Counted from the stretch's first letter, positions 34,070 to 45,214 are shown. The stretch is 64,000 nucleotides of DNA from Seiridium cupressi (GCA_036674765.1 JARVKI010000005.1:782657-846656), one strand, 5' to 3'. The notes: generated by a model not told the origin, from the letters alone. Made by a program: numbers and translations.

Positions 34070-34720
34070 GATGTTATTGCGGCACCATACTGGGAGTCTG
34101 TGAGGTATTCGCGCAGAAGCCCGCGAAAGCGGCTGTCGAAGAGTGTGCGAAGACAGATTGGAGGATAATCGTGGATTATCGGGAAAGTCTCATAGCTCAA
34201 ACATGAGGAAAACGCGTGGATGCGCGACGAAATGTCAAGACGGCCGTGCAGATACAACCATAGAGATGGACCACCGTACGCTGGACCGAACAAAGAAATA
34301 AAGACCGGAGTCGGAAGCAGAAACAAATACAGGCGCGAGGTGGCCTTGGATTGAGACTCGGCCGGTCGTTCGAGGTATTGGACTACAGAGTCCTTTTCAT
34401 GACGGCGACATTTTTTTCACAGCTAAGATGGCCCAAAGGCCAGGGACCAGCAGCTTCGGCCCAGGGGATTGCGGGCCCACCCAGATCAGGCAAATCTCTC
34501 AGCCCCTATTGGCTATTGGCCACCCAGACGAACTGCATGCACGATAACTGCATGTGCTTATCCAGCAAAGCTAATCCTCGCCCAGCGGCCCTCCAATTCT
34601 GCCACCAAACACCGCCAAATTTTCCAGTTTCGGCGCGACGTGCATTCCTCACCGGCGCCGTCAAGCTTGAACATCGGCCCCTCCCCTGAGTTCAACTGGT
34701 CCGAATACTTGACAGCTAAT

Positions 34721-35380
34721 ATGGATGTTACGGACATTGTGCCGCAGCTGGAGCGTCTTGACGGAGAGATCGACGACCTGGAAGAGGTCCTCGAGTCCTT
34801 ACTAGGAAGCTTGCCGGAGGTAGCTTCGAAGCTGCCCTTGCTCGACAAATCCAAACTCTATGTACTGGTGGCCTATGCGTTGGAATCCATGATTTTCTGT
34901 AAGATATACGAGCCGACCACGAGAAAACGTGACCTGACCACTACCATAGCTTCCCTCCGCCTCAATGGCGTCAACGCGAAAGAGCATCCGATCTTCAAGG
35001 AGTTGGCCCGGGTACGGCAATACTTTGAGAAGATCAAGAATATCGAGAACCCCCCGCCGAAGCCGGACCAGTCCCTGAACAAGGAAGCCGCGATTCGTTT
35101 CATCAGGGCAGACCTTGCTGATAACAAAGAGGTCAACACTAAGCTATCTGAGATGATCGCCAAAGAACGCGCTAAGGCCGCCATCCAGGCTGCTCAGCTT
35201 GGTAGCAAGCGCAAAGCCCAGGCAGACCCAGAGGTAGAGAAAGAAGACGACTCTTCAGACGATTCGGAGGGGGAAGAGGTGCCTCAGCCGGAACCCAAGG
35301 CAAAGCAAGAAAAGAAGGAGAAAAAGAGCAAGAAGTCTAAGAAGAAGAAGAAGAGCAAGGACAAGAAAGCCATGGAGTAA
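34721..35380 (+). CDS. lrp1: Lrp1/C1D nuclear exosome cofactor
   Basis: Two exons: 34721-34898 and 34950-35380, 202 residues. Joining removes a 51-nt intron with GT-AG ends and yields ESMIFSSLRLNGVNAKEHPIFKELARVRQYFEKIKN, the Sas10/Utp3/C1D signature. The first ~130 residues form the C1D helical domain (LERLDGEIDDLEEVLESLL; LDKSKLYVLVAYALESM). The tail is acidic (DDSSDDSEGEE) and then very Lys-rich (KKEKKSKKSKKKKKSK), suiting RNA binding and nuclear import. Lrp1 (Rrp47) partners Rrp6 at the nuclear exosome in rRNA, snoRNA and mRNA processing. The ATG at 34721 begins MDVTDIVPQLERLD. The intron length is a multiple of three and has no stop, so unspliced mRNA would insert 17 residues. Confidence 0.93.
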   Translation: MDVTDIVPQLERLDGEIDDLEEVLESLLGSLPEVASKLPLLDKSKLYVLVAYALESMIFCKIYEPTTRKRDLTTTIASLRLNGVNAKEHPIFKELARVRQYFEKIKNIENPPPKPDQSLNKEAAIRFIRADLADNKEVNTKLSEMIAKERAKAAIQAAQLGSKRKAQADPEVEKEDDSSDDSEGEEVPQPEPKAKQEKKEKKSKKSKKKKKSKDKKAME

Positions 35381-35994
35381 ATGGATACAAAGTAAGACCG
35401 CGGTCTGGGTTCGGACTGCGTGCATAAATTGGCGTTCAGGGACCACGACATGCATTTAAGGGCTTTGAGGGCTATAAAAGCCCTTTCAAGGAGTTTGGCG
35501 TTCAGCTGCCTCGTCAGTATAGGCTCAATTTCAATGATTTCTCCGACACTTCTTCGGTTATACTTATGCTTCCATATTTCTGACATCACGAGGAAGTAGG
35601 ATTCTTTAATCAACAAGCTCCTATCCGCAGTTCATGGTCGTATCAATACCGGCTCATCACCCACGGTACCAACACCTTCAGCCGCATAATGCGTCAAACA
35701 GCGGTTGGGATATCAACGCTTGAGTCGTTGCCTTTTAAGATCATGAAGTTTCAAATACCTGACAAGCAGGTCTATTTTGATTTCTACTCGGGCATGGCAC
35801 CACCAGCCAACCCGGTTACACCAAAGTTTTAAGACCCTAGGCAGTCACGCACCGCCTTCAAGTATTAAAGTATGTTTTCACGCGATCTCTTCTTGAATTC
35901 TTGTAAAACTACTAGACACAGAACTTCAGCCCCTGAAACAGCACAAGCCATCCTCAGTCCATAAACTACGAGGCTCTTTTACCCCAGCCTCAAG
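35381..35994. other. Spacer between lrp1 and a short 2EXR gene
   Basis: About 610 nt with no supported gene. The right end is the leader of the gene at 35995. Confidence 0.45.
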
Positions 35995-36378
35995 ATGCAC
36001 CAATCCACAACGTCAAAATCCATGATCGCTTCACCGACCATCCCCAAATTCCCGTTCCGTCATCTTCCCATGGAATTAAGACTTCAATGCTGGGAAGCTG
36101 CTCTACGACAGCAAGCGCAAAGCTATCTTCTCTTCGTTGACCTGCCCGACGGGCGTGTCTGGCCTACTCGGCAGCTCTGCTCAGCGCTCCTTTCTGTCAA
36201 CTGTGAGAGCCGGCGATGTGCTTTTAAATTCTTTCCAACACGACTCCCAGTTCTCAGGCTTGTCTTTGTTGCGCCATTTGCGGGTTCTCCTTCCACTAGG
36301 TGTAACGTAGAGGAACGAGGCGCATTGTATCTCAACTTTGAGTCGAGTTTGTTCTTCCAATCCGACATGAAGGATTGA
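35995..36378 (+). CDS. Short 2EXR-domain protein, probably truncated
   Basis: Single exon of 127 residues. After about 25 residues it shows PKFPFRHLPMELRLQCWEAAL followed by LCSALLSVNCESRRCAFKFF, the 2EXR LPxELR...SVNxESR signature, here with Gln-Cys-Trp instead of IW. It is much shorter than the 226-residue relative at 23267. It keeps a GALYLNFESSLFF strand segment and then ends at TGA after SDMKD. The codons beyond, to about 36600, hold no clear continuation. It could be a natural short member or a truncated copy; function unknown. Confidence 0.55.
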   Translation: MHQSTTSKSMIASPTIPKFPFRHLPMELRLQCWEAALRQQAQSYLLFVDLPDGRVWPTRQLCSALLSVNCESRRCAFKFFPTRLPVLRLVFVAPFAGSPSTRCNVEERGALYLNFESSLFFQSDMKD

Positions 36379-36837
36379 GTTCAATGCAAGCGCTACGGTA
36401 TACCTGGGCATCCTGACCATCGTACCACATATTCGATCAGCTTAAGCGAAATAACGCAGGAGGACGAACGTTCCCGCGTAAAGAGGCTTTTCGCTTTACA
36501 GAAGTTCAATATCCATCGACCATACGGGCGACGCGAGGACTAGAACAACAGTACTTAGACATGTCGGCTTTTCAGCAAACTTGTCTCCCTCAAACCTGAG
36601 CTAGGGTTGTATCTTCGTTTACACTAGGATCATGTCTTTTGGTTGACGTCGTGCAAGACCTAAATCGACTTGATGCGCAAGATCTTTCCAATTGGTACCG
36701 TCGAGTCTTGTTGGGTGAATAACGCTGGGATACATGGTTGGCACAAACGTCGAGGAGACTGAAATTCTGTCATGATGATCTTTAAGTATATGTGTAGTAC
36801 TAGTTGGGGATATAACACAAAGCAAGAAAACTTCTTA

Positions 36838-37935
36838 TCACGCCCAGACGAAAAGCTTCCTACCATCTATCGTGTGAGCAAGTAGTGTATCGCGACTATT
36901 ACAAAAGTACCAGTAAACAATGCGAATCGTTTTGCCATGTCTATACATCGTGATAGGTGGGAGAAAATTTGCCAGGCTACCTTTAACGTTGGCTGCTATT
37001 TCTTTCCTTGCTTCGGACTGTGTAAGAGGAGAGTGGTCAGTCTTCTTGTTTCTTGCTCGCGGGCGCTTCTGGCTTATTCTCAACAAACTGCGGTCTCATA
37101 ATTCGAGATGAAGAAGTCCGATCCGGGGTTTCAAACCAAGTGCTCTGAAAGACTGAGCTAACTTTGTGGTAGCTGCTAACACTGCTACGCTCGTTGACCA
37201 TAATTCTTGACAAAGGGTCCTAAAGACTGGTTAGCGCACTCTGTACTTCTCCGAACGATGATAAGCCAAGAAATATATCTCTAAACTGATTCTTACCTTC
37301 ATCCACTTGATCTGGTTGTTACTTAGTAATTCTTGGCCGGAAAAATCTGGGCCGACACTTACGTTTGTAGCCGGTAAATGGATCCAGGTCAACGTTTGTT
37401 CGTCGTCATCGTACCTGGTTGGCCTACTTGATGATCGCCTGTCGACTTTCTCATTCTTGGGGTCAAAGCCTGTGTAGGTGTTAAGATGGGATGTCGCTGC
37501 CTTCATTATATGAGCTGAGCCGTCAGTGTAGATAGCGGTCTCCACGTCCGGTGATGCTCGGATGTTGATGGAAACATGCTTGGCCTTGGGATGACAAACC
37601 ATTGATGTGCTAAATTGTTTTGTAATGTCAGTACACTCCTGCTTAAGCTCCGGAAGTCTCAGACTGTACTATCTTTCGTAAACCTGCCTGTACGGTGGAT
37701 CTTTGAGAATGTCTCTCGCGGACAGTAATATTTCTCGTGCGCTCCTGCACTTGGGATATGTAATGTCAAGATGTCTCCCTCAATCGCCTGGCTTGTTTCG
37801 ATCCGCAGCGTTGCTCCTGGGTCTTTTAGTCATGCCCACTACGGTCGAATCTGCTCTTCTGATTAGTAGTGACTGCAGAGCATCAAGCCCTTAGATTCAA
37901 TGCTCTTGCGGGACGTGCCGAGTACCCGACTCTGC
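36838..37935 (-). pseudogene. Decayed fungal CorA-like (Mg transporter-like) protein gene
   Basis: The minus-strand frame is coherent from about 37930 to 36838. One part (DALQSLLLIRRADSTVVGMTKR, KCRSAREILLSARDILKDPPYRQVYER) leads into TAIYTDGSAHIMKAATSH, then DDDEQTLTWIHLPATN, which strongly resembles the fungal CorA-like family. Introns then join it to IKWMKDPLSRIMVNE and VFQSTWFETPDR. In-frame stops: TGA at 37780-37782 (GD-stop-GRHLD), TAG at 37669-37671 (YER-stop-YSLR) and, after a frameshift near 37055, TGA at 37037-37039. The rest continues in another frame (QSEARKEIAANVKG). At least three lesions make a full protein unlikely. CorA-like proteins of fungi often have ankyrin or helical N-parts of unclear function. 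The assignment rests on motif memory, so it is moderate. Confidence 0.68.
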
Positions 37936-38979
37936 ACCCCTGTGTATTCTGACCAGCAGGAAAGTAAAAGCAAATAATGATAATTCTTGAATCCTGCTCT
38001 ATATTGTTAATCTACATGTATAGACCAGACATGGATAATGCCTATCTATGCCTAAAATTTGCATTTTCGTCACAACAGCGGCACGTTCCCCAAAGCTGCC
38101 AAGAATCAGTCAAATTGGGTACGGTTTGCTGCTTGCTGCTTCAGCCAGTTTTGAATCTCGGTCCCATTCCATCACGAAGACAATCTCAATATTGGCAACA
38201 GTCGGAATGATAACCACAGCCTCGACCAAGCTGGCTTTACTGCATATCACGACAGTAAGATAGAGCAATAGAGACACCAGTATCAAAGACATCGGCCACC
38301 TGAAAAGGTTTATGAGTTAGTTGAAAAAGTGCATATATCCACGGTTCGCAAATTTGAATAGGTTCACCAAATTTTGCAGATACCTCTGTTTGGCCCAACA
38401 GGAGTCGCGAACCAAAAAGGTTTTGCCGGTTTAAAACCAGCCAATAATTACCTTAAATTACCTAGTAAAGGATTATCAGTGCTTATGGACAACGAATAGG
38501 AATCAATTCAAAAGGGTTCTTTTCGTCATGCAGCACGCCATCAAAACGCCCCCGCCTTGTACCACAGATGGCTGTTTATTGGGGCCATGGCCTCCACGGT
38601 TTATGTATTTTTGGAACCAAGTATAAGTAGAATCTAGCCATGACTGATTGCATTTGCTGCTGAGCTTCGCTAAAGCTGCGCAACGTTGACCTTCTCGGCC
38701 CCAGATTCATCCAACAAGACCGACAACAATGGTAACTTTAGCCATCGGAGCCCTCTGTTCAGTCAGATCTGATTGACTGAGCAGTGGTCATATAGCCTAT
38801 GCAAGGACGAGCAAATGGGCTAGCTTTTCATTGATTCACGTTGCGCCACAATACCAGAGTTTTAGACTTGGAAACAGAGTATCCTGGGTCGAAAGTCAAA
38901 GCAATTAGAACATATTCTATTTTTGCAGGATATATAAGAATCCTCGCGTCTATGCCTTACTTATCCAAGGAATTCATGC
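37936..38979. other. Spacer with AT-rich parts, no supported gene
   Basis: About 1 kb between the CorA-like remains and EMC1. No coding frame is supported. A stretch near 38330-38470 may be an old mobile remnant, but no inverted repeats or transposase motifs were seen. Confidence 0.4.
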
Positions 38980-41940
38980 TTATGTAGCCGCCTGCCATCG
39001 CAAATTAATCTGCTTTTTCCGTACCTATTTAATCATTAGCAGGTGTCGTATACTAAGTCGCGATAGACTTACGACTGGTCCTAGAGTCAATACACCAGCA
39101 GTCAATGCCAGCACAGTTCCAATCAGGGTCACCTTATTGAAACCCTTTCCTAATACGTCAAATGCTAAGCTCGGAGTGACTCTTGTTCCAAAGATGTCTA
39201 GGCCGTATCCGAAGACCAAGCTCGTACTTTCCAAGATAGCAGGAGTTGTCAGAATCTCGTCAATGCCGACTATATCACGCTCGTGCGTGATCAACCACCT
39301 TGAATCCAGCTCAATGGCTGGGAAGTACTTGGTTAATCCCTCTTCGGCTTCAGCAGCCACTGGATCCCGGCCGACCACGCGGCGTGGTTCGATAACTGAA
39401 CGAGGAATGCCGACTATTGCGTGGAGCTCCGGTGCGTATGCTAGAAGCTGGCGGGTGGTGATACCTTGCCTCGTCTGCGATACAGCAAGCGACTTGATAG
39501 GCCCAGAGAGTACAAATGACATTGCGACAACAGAAGGCAATACTGGACCACTGGGTAGCTCGACTGGGTCGAGGGACGAGTAGTCCACGGACTCATCGAG
39601 TGGGCCACGGTCGTTGGCTAGCTCCGACTCGTACAGATCCGTAATGACAAGCTGATAGCCCTTGAGGGTCTGTGCCGAGGACTCGCGGAGGGTGTACTCG
39701 CCGAAGAAAGAGCAGACAAACCAATTCTCCGCGATTGCACATGTCACTTCCTTACCAGAGTCTACCCCCTCATAAGTTGACGAAGACAGAATTTGACCAG
39801 AAACAGAGTCGAGTAACGACACAGTCAGAGAAGACGCAGTCTCGTCGACAGCTGCCACCACAAGTGGGTTTGGGTTTAGATACTTATATTTCACGCTTCG
39901 GTCTCCGAGTACACGACCAATCGAGGCAATTGGATCATGGACTGATCTCGTCGCAACGTTGACGATCTTCTGTCCAGGCTTCGTCGAGAAAACCCAAGCG
40001 GGCACCTCGACAGCTTGTTCGCCGCTGGGTTCAGAGGTTTTGCCTTGAAGTTCGTTGGGGGCAGTTTGGGTCACCACGATTTGCTTAGGGGCCCATTGAA
40101 GGGGTAAGTCGCCGATCTTGCCTTTCAAGCCAATGGGAAGAAGCCAAGGACCAGCAGCACTGTCTACCAGCACAGCGCTTTCCACTGGTGGCCAAAGGCC
40201 GGGGTTCATGCTCTCGACGGTTTTGCCAGTATCAGATTTGACGATGATGTACTCGCCGTTCGCACCTCGTACGGTAACGAAGCCTTTGCTGTCGTCGGCG
40301 TGGATAGCTTTGACGTCCCATGGTTTCGATGAAGGCGTTTCCCGAGCGGACTTGGACCACACGATGCGCCCATGATTACCAATGTCCAGGCCATATAGCT
40401 TGCCCCGCTTTGTCGCCAGAACTACCAGCTTATTGAAGCCAAAGGTATCACGCAACAAGGATGCAGTGCTGCTCTGGAGAACTTCCGTGCCCAGGATGCT
40501 GCTCAACAGACGCCCGGGAATTGACTGCAAATAGGCCGGAAGATACTGTAGGTCGCTGATGTGACGGTTCACTCGGTGGACGTAGGCTTGAATCGGGTTA
40601 CTGTGAGCTTCTGCATCCAGAGTCTTGGCTAAATCTTCAGATTCTGGAATCTCTGCCCAGGTTGCCGCGACTGCACCACTCAATCCTTCAGGTCGTGTCC
40701 ACCCAACTTCCCCGTTGCGGATCATAACCCAGTCATCAGAATCCAAGACGACAGCCGATCTGACGGCAAAATTGTCTTCTGCTTTCTTGATCACTTCTGA
40801 TACGGCATGAAGACCCTCTGTTCTGGAATCGCTCCCCTTGAGAGGCCAACGGCCCAAAACGCCGTGAGACACAGATGAGACAATTGTAACCTCGTCTGGC
40901 GTGACGCGAGTGAAATAGACGTTAGAGCCGGAAGCACTGGTAGAGAAGGCACTTTCACCGTCAAGAAGTGGCAGATCAAATGCCTTGGTAACAGCGTTGC
41001 TCTTCAGGTCGACGTGGAAGACTTCTGCCTTATTGGCTGTCTTGGTTCGACTTTGAACCAAGAAGTGAGGAAGAGATTGGACGTGGTGTGGAGCATGGAT
41101 CTCGACGGAGGTGGTGTCTGCAAGCAACGGGAACTCAGCCTTGCTCTTCGTGCCCAGGACGTTGATCTTGAGCTTTGTCAGAGCATTGTCAGTCCAGGCC
41201 ACAATGGGTGCCGCCGAATTGGCACCGACGAACATGACATCTTGCTCTTTCTGGACTTCTCCCTTGGTACCGACAGTGATATCATCTAGCTTCTTGCCCG
41301 TCGTCGGATCAAGCACCGCGACCTTCAAGCTATATGATAGCAGGGATCCGTGCAGACTGACGACAAATACCTTGTCAGAGTTGGTGCTGACTTGAAGTGG
41401 GATGTCGTCAGTGACAGTCCTGTGCTCCCACACCACGCGACCCTCGGTTCCGTGGATCCTCCTGGCCACAGTTGCGCCCTCCTCGTGATAAAGAACCAGG
41501 ACGTCCTTTCGGCCGTTCGCGATGAGCTCCATGACCTCGAAGTCTTTCGCCGTGCCCGCGAAATCTAACGACCATGCGTTGCGGCCGGTCAGAGCGTCCC
41601 AGGTTTGTACCGAGCTTCCCAGAGCGCTGGCCACCCAGCTAGCATCCTCGGCAGCTCTGAGGTTACCAACCCCGTCGGTGACGCTGCCATTCAGGAGCTG
41701 TCTCCAAACGACCGTGCCGCTGCTGGGGTTTACGGCTCCCAGGACCCCCAAATCGCTCAGTGTATAAAGAAGGCTGGCCTTCTCTTCTGGCCTCGGCCGA
41801 TGGAAGAAAGTGGTTTCGCGTTGCGGGACTCCGAGGAGCTCGTGATGGTAATCTATGTGGTTGACTTCATCTTGGAAGACTGCTCGTACCGCAGCAGGTA
41901 GCGCCAGCAGTATGGAAAGCGCTGGGAACGAAATGTGCAT
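38980..41940 (-). CDS. emc1: EMC1, ER membrane protein complex subunit 1
   Basis: Two exons: 41940-39073 and 39024-38980, 970 residues. The N-terminus is a signal peptide (MHISFPALSILLALPAAVRAVFQDEV). The luminal part follows PQQ-like beta-propeller rules with GTVVWRQLL, GRNAWSLDFAG, GRVVWEHR and GRIVWSKS strand repeats. The membrane-proximal EMC1 core follows with QTRQGITTRQLLAYAPELHAIVGIPRSVIEPRRV, then ALDSRWLITHERDIVGIDEILTTPAILESTSLVFGYG. A last helix (KVTLIGTVLALTAGVLTLGPV) precedes a short cytosolic tail given by the tiny last exon (VRKKQINLRWQAAT). EMC inserts and stabilises membrane proteins in the ER. The start ATG is immediately in frame with the signal peptide. The 49-nt intron is supported by the VRKKQINLRW end, typical of the family. 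Confidence 0.95.
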
Positions 41941-43002
41941 CGTCAGGATTGGGAGCTAGCCCCGTTGGTTCTGGGTTCTAGCAGCGATCATGTGAATTTC
42001 CCCAGATGAGTTGGAGTAGCGGCGATGGGACCGTAGCTGTCTGATCAATATCGCGATGCTGGTTCTGGGATTGGCGCGGGCGTGTCTTGCTCTAACGTCA
42101 GAGGTGTCACCCACAGAAGCTCCCCCCAGATGTGGCACGTGCATTATCGACAAGAAGGGTCTGTGCTTCTAGTGCCGCTGTATATATGCATGTACTTTCC
42201 ATACACTCAAGTTCCAACAACCGCAGAACAAATGTACTAATTGCTCTTGTTTCAAATATCCACCTCAATTATATCGTATCAGCCTCCCATACCGAGCTAT
42301 TGCGTACGTGCAAAGGACAATGAACATGCTTGGTCTATTGTAAGTAGACCACGGCGGATCCGTTGGGCAATCACAGGCTGACAGAATTCTACCAATTCTC
42401 TTGTTCTAGTTTATGGATGATCTTCTGCAAACATCCACCTTCGGTCAACCCCCGTTTCAGATGAGTGATCGCTGATGTACTGCTTAAAGGAAGGTCTGAT
42501 GGAACTGACAGTGTCGTAAACATGCGGGGACTAACCTAGTTCCAACGATAGTGTGGTAGTGCTGACTTTAGGTATCTCACTAGCTAATATAGACCCTCAC
42601 TCCTATGCCAGACATAGGACAACTCTTAAGTCCGCTATGATTCGGCCAAGTCACCTCGTTCCGAGATGCGTCGCTTTGAGACAATCTAAAGTACAAAATG
42701 TGCCTATCGTGAAAGGTCATTGGATCAGTACCTTAAGTGTCTACTCCACCACGCTCGATTTCACTAATGCTTGTTAGCTATATCGAAATCCCTCCAAGAA
42801 CGCGCATGGCCGAACTTTCCGTAGAATTATATCTTGCCTAGGGTCCGAATGAATTTAGGGTCTTCCTCTGGTAGCAATATTAGTAACGACTAATAGCGAC
42901 GAATCATGAAACACGTAGTTGCACGCTACGCTTTGACATCTGACAAACCTCGCACGGGTGGCGATCACAATGCCCACAGACTAATTTGGCAATGTAGCAC
43001 TT
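41941..43002. other. Spacer between emc1 and the SnoaL-like gene
   Basis: About 1.06 kb, no supported gene. The region next to emc1 should hold its promoter. No RNA gene seen. Confidence 0.45.
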
Positions 43003-43338
43003 ATGCGTGCATTTATCACACAAGTCCAGGAACGAGGTCACCTCGAGCTTTTTGGCCAGTTCGTCCACCCAGGCTTCCACGATCACCCTGCCGAAATCGG
43101 CCAACCTAATGATCGGTTCGCGATTCGCAAAATTCTGGAGGGTTTTCATGCTGCCTTCGCCGATATTACGGTTCAAGTTTTACATTGCATAGACAACGAC
43201 GGTGTGGTGGCTACCGATAAGATCCTGAGCGGAAAGTTGGTCCAGGAGTGGCATGGTATGATGCCAGATGGCGGACGAATGGAAGTGAGGGTAATGGACT
43301 TTGTTCGTTTTCATGATGGGAAGATGATTGAGCATTAG
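43003..43338 (+). CDS. SnoaL-like (NTF2-fold ester cyclase type) protein
   Basis: Single exon of about 111 residues. AFITQVQERGHLELFGQFVHPGFHDHP and the following RKILEGFHAAFADITVQVLHCIDNDGVVATDKILSG match the SnoaL-like helix-strand pattern. The later TIPDG-like MPDGGRMEVRVMDFVRFHDGKMIEH strands complete the NTF2-type fold. Such proteins act in polyketide cyclisation or related small-molecule chemistry. TAG at 43336-43338 ends the frame right after IEH, where many relatives have IEHW and run on. Codons beyond the stop read AAVNPLASEV before another stop, so this might be a Trp-to-stop truncation. No upstream exon in frame could be found, so the start is likely the ATG at 43003. Confidence 0.6.
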   Translation: MRAFITQVQERGHLELFGQFVHPGFHDHPAEIGQPNDRFAIRKILEGFHAAFADITVQVLHCIDNDGVVATDKILSGKLVQEWHGMMPDGGRMEVRVMDFVRFHDGKMIEH

Positions 43339-44099
43339 GCTGCCGTCAATCCGCTTGCGAGTGAGGTTTAGGATGTTAGTATCCTGCCTCGTCGAATATT
43401 CCATTGTTACAATGCCGATGGGATGTCTTACTGTCTGTCTACCATAGACTGCTCGAGATGACTTGGGTAGTAACCCAGGTCTTGAATCAACACTATGAAC
43501 CCAATTTCGTTGCCTTCGATGGAATGGATCAGGAATAGGACCCCATATAGCGCAATTGTGCGAAGGGCTATATACAAACATACGCGGGCCAAATGTTACG
43601 GAGTGATGAGGCAGTGCATTGGGATATAGGCATTGTTCGGCAATCTGCCCGTCGAAGGGTATGGTAATAATGAACATTGTTTCCATGTTTTTCGTCAATA
43701 TTAAAACGGGAGGAAACCATTCCGAAGCGTCTAGACTGAACTTTTGGGGGTTCCTTGCCGTATAGTCATTTTCATAAGTCGGCCACAGTGTTGCACCAAC
43801 GGGCCACGAGGTATATCCTCACATAGGGACTCAACCCCCTGTCGTACTGTGGAGTTATATAGGTTACAGCTTTATAGACAAACAGCACTGCAAGGTCGTA
43901 TCCGACCAAACTACATCTAGATATAGTATGGAATTCATTCGCATCCACCTCGCAAAAGCGGCCGCTTGATTGCCCAGCCGGCTGATGTGCCGTCCGTTTG
44001 GCTCCCAAAAGGAATGGAGATCCTGTCTCGGGCGGTTCTCAGTATTTAACCGCTATTTGTTCAGATTCCTGATCTAATTACTCTCCTGTTTGCTATCAT
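43339..44099. other. Spacer between SnoaL-like gene and SDR
   Basis: About 760 nt. A 172-codon frame on the minus strand (43698-43180) crosses the SnoaL-like gene in antisense and lacks motifs. No gene called. Confidence 0.45.
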
Positions 44100-45214
44100 C
44101 TACTTCAACTCCTCGAATTTCGCACGTAGAGCCTCATCTCCATGCGCTAGATACTCAATGGTCCATTGCCAAAGATCATCCTGCTTTTCTTCGTCATAAC
44201 TATCCTTACTCGAAGGAATTGCCTTTGGTCCTTCGTAGTACTCGCCTGAGACACCATAGACGTCGGCACTGACCGCCAATCGAGCGAGGTTGGCGCCAGA
44301 CTCCTCGGGCGTGTGAGTGTTTTGCGTTACCGCGAGACGTAGTATGGGGACAATACAAGGCATAACTCTATTCCATAGGAACTGCTCCACGCCGGTTGCT
44401 TCGCGAGCCAAGCCCGTGCCTGGCATCAGGCCTGGGTCGAACGCAATGACGGTAATTCCACGCTCCGGGACCCGCTCCTTGAGTCGCTTTGCCAGAGCAT
44501 AGGTCCAGAGGACATTGCAAAGCTTGCTGGTGGCGTATCTCTGGCGACCTTTTGGGTTGTTGGCAAATGCAGGAGGCGGGTGTGCTAGGTCTTCGGCGGT
44601 GTTATAATATGCGTCCGGCAGACCACTTTTCATGGCAGGATCATCTACATCAAAAAGTGGTTAGCAATGACTCCGCAATATAAGCTATGTGAGTTCTGAA
44701 ACTGTTCTCAATAAGGATTGACCTTGGAGACATTGATATCACTCCTAGTGCAAGTCAAAAAAGGTAAAAACAATCCATATTACTTACGAGTACCGCTTGA
44801 CGTGATGACTACCCGGGCATCTTGCGCCAGGTAGGGGCAGAGAAGATGAAATAATAAGACGTGTCCAACATGATTAATAGCAAAAGTTGATTCGATCCCT
44901 GCAGCATTCTTCTGCATCTCGGCTGGGAACTGTAGACCGGCATTCAGGAGGAGAGCCTGGATGGGAGCATGGTTCTTCGAAGCCCAATCCTCTGCGAAAC
45001 GACGAACGCTGTCGTTGTCGGCCAGATCCAGAGGGACGAAGGTTACGCTTTTTCGGCCAAGAGCCTTGTTCATGGCTTCAGCGGCATGCTGCTTGTCGGT
45101 GCGCGAGCAAAGGATGATGGAATATTCGGGATGCCGTTTAGCAATGCCCAGGGCTGCGTGGAATCCCAGGTTGGCGGTACCGCCAGTGACGATGACGGTG
45201 CGTGTGGGTGCCAT
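44100..45214 (-). CDS. Short-chain dehydrogenase/reductase (retinol dehydrogenase-like)
   Basis: Two exons: 45214-44788 and 44644-44100, about 323 residues. The start reads MAPTRTVIVTGGTANLGFHAALGIAKRHP, the SDR TGxxxGxG Rossmann motif with a Gly-Thr-Ala loop. NADP preference is suggested by SIILCSRTDKQHA. The NAG motif is in ALLLNAGLQFP, the VVITSSGT strand gives the catalytic Ser, and the catalytic YxxxK is YATSK. The C-terminal part (FDPGLMPGTGLAREA and later GVSGEYYEGPKAIPSSKDSYDEEKQDDLWQWTIEY) follows fungal RDH-like SDRs. The substrate is unknown. It lies beside the SnoaL-like gene and a second SDR at 46292, which hints at a small metabolic group, but no core biosynthetic enzyme is present. 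Confidence 0.9.

Noticed and set aside
37095..37190. tRNA-like pattern on the minus strand (TTAGCTCAG ... AGAGC, then GGTTTGAAACCCC)
   Set aside because: It lacks a proper anticodon arm and acceptor pairing, and the same bases translate as part of the CorA-like pseudogene (VFQSTWFETPDR), so the resemblance is chance.
43180..43698. 172-codon minus-strand frame over the SnoaL-like gene
   Set aside because: Antisense to a frame with recognised fold and lacking family features.
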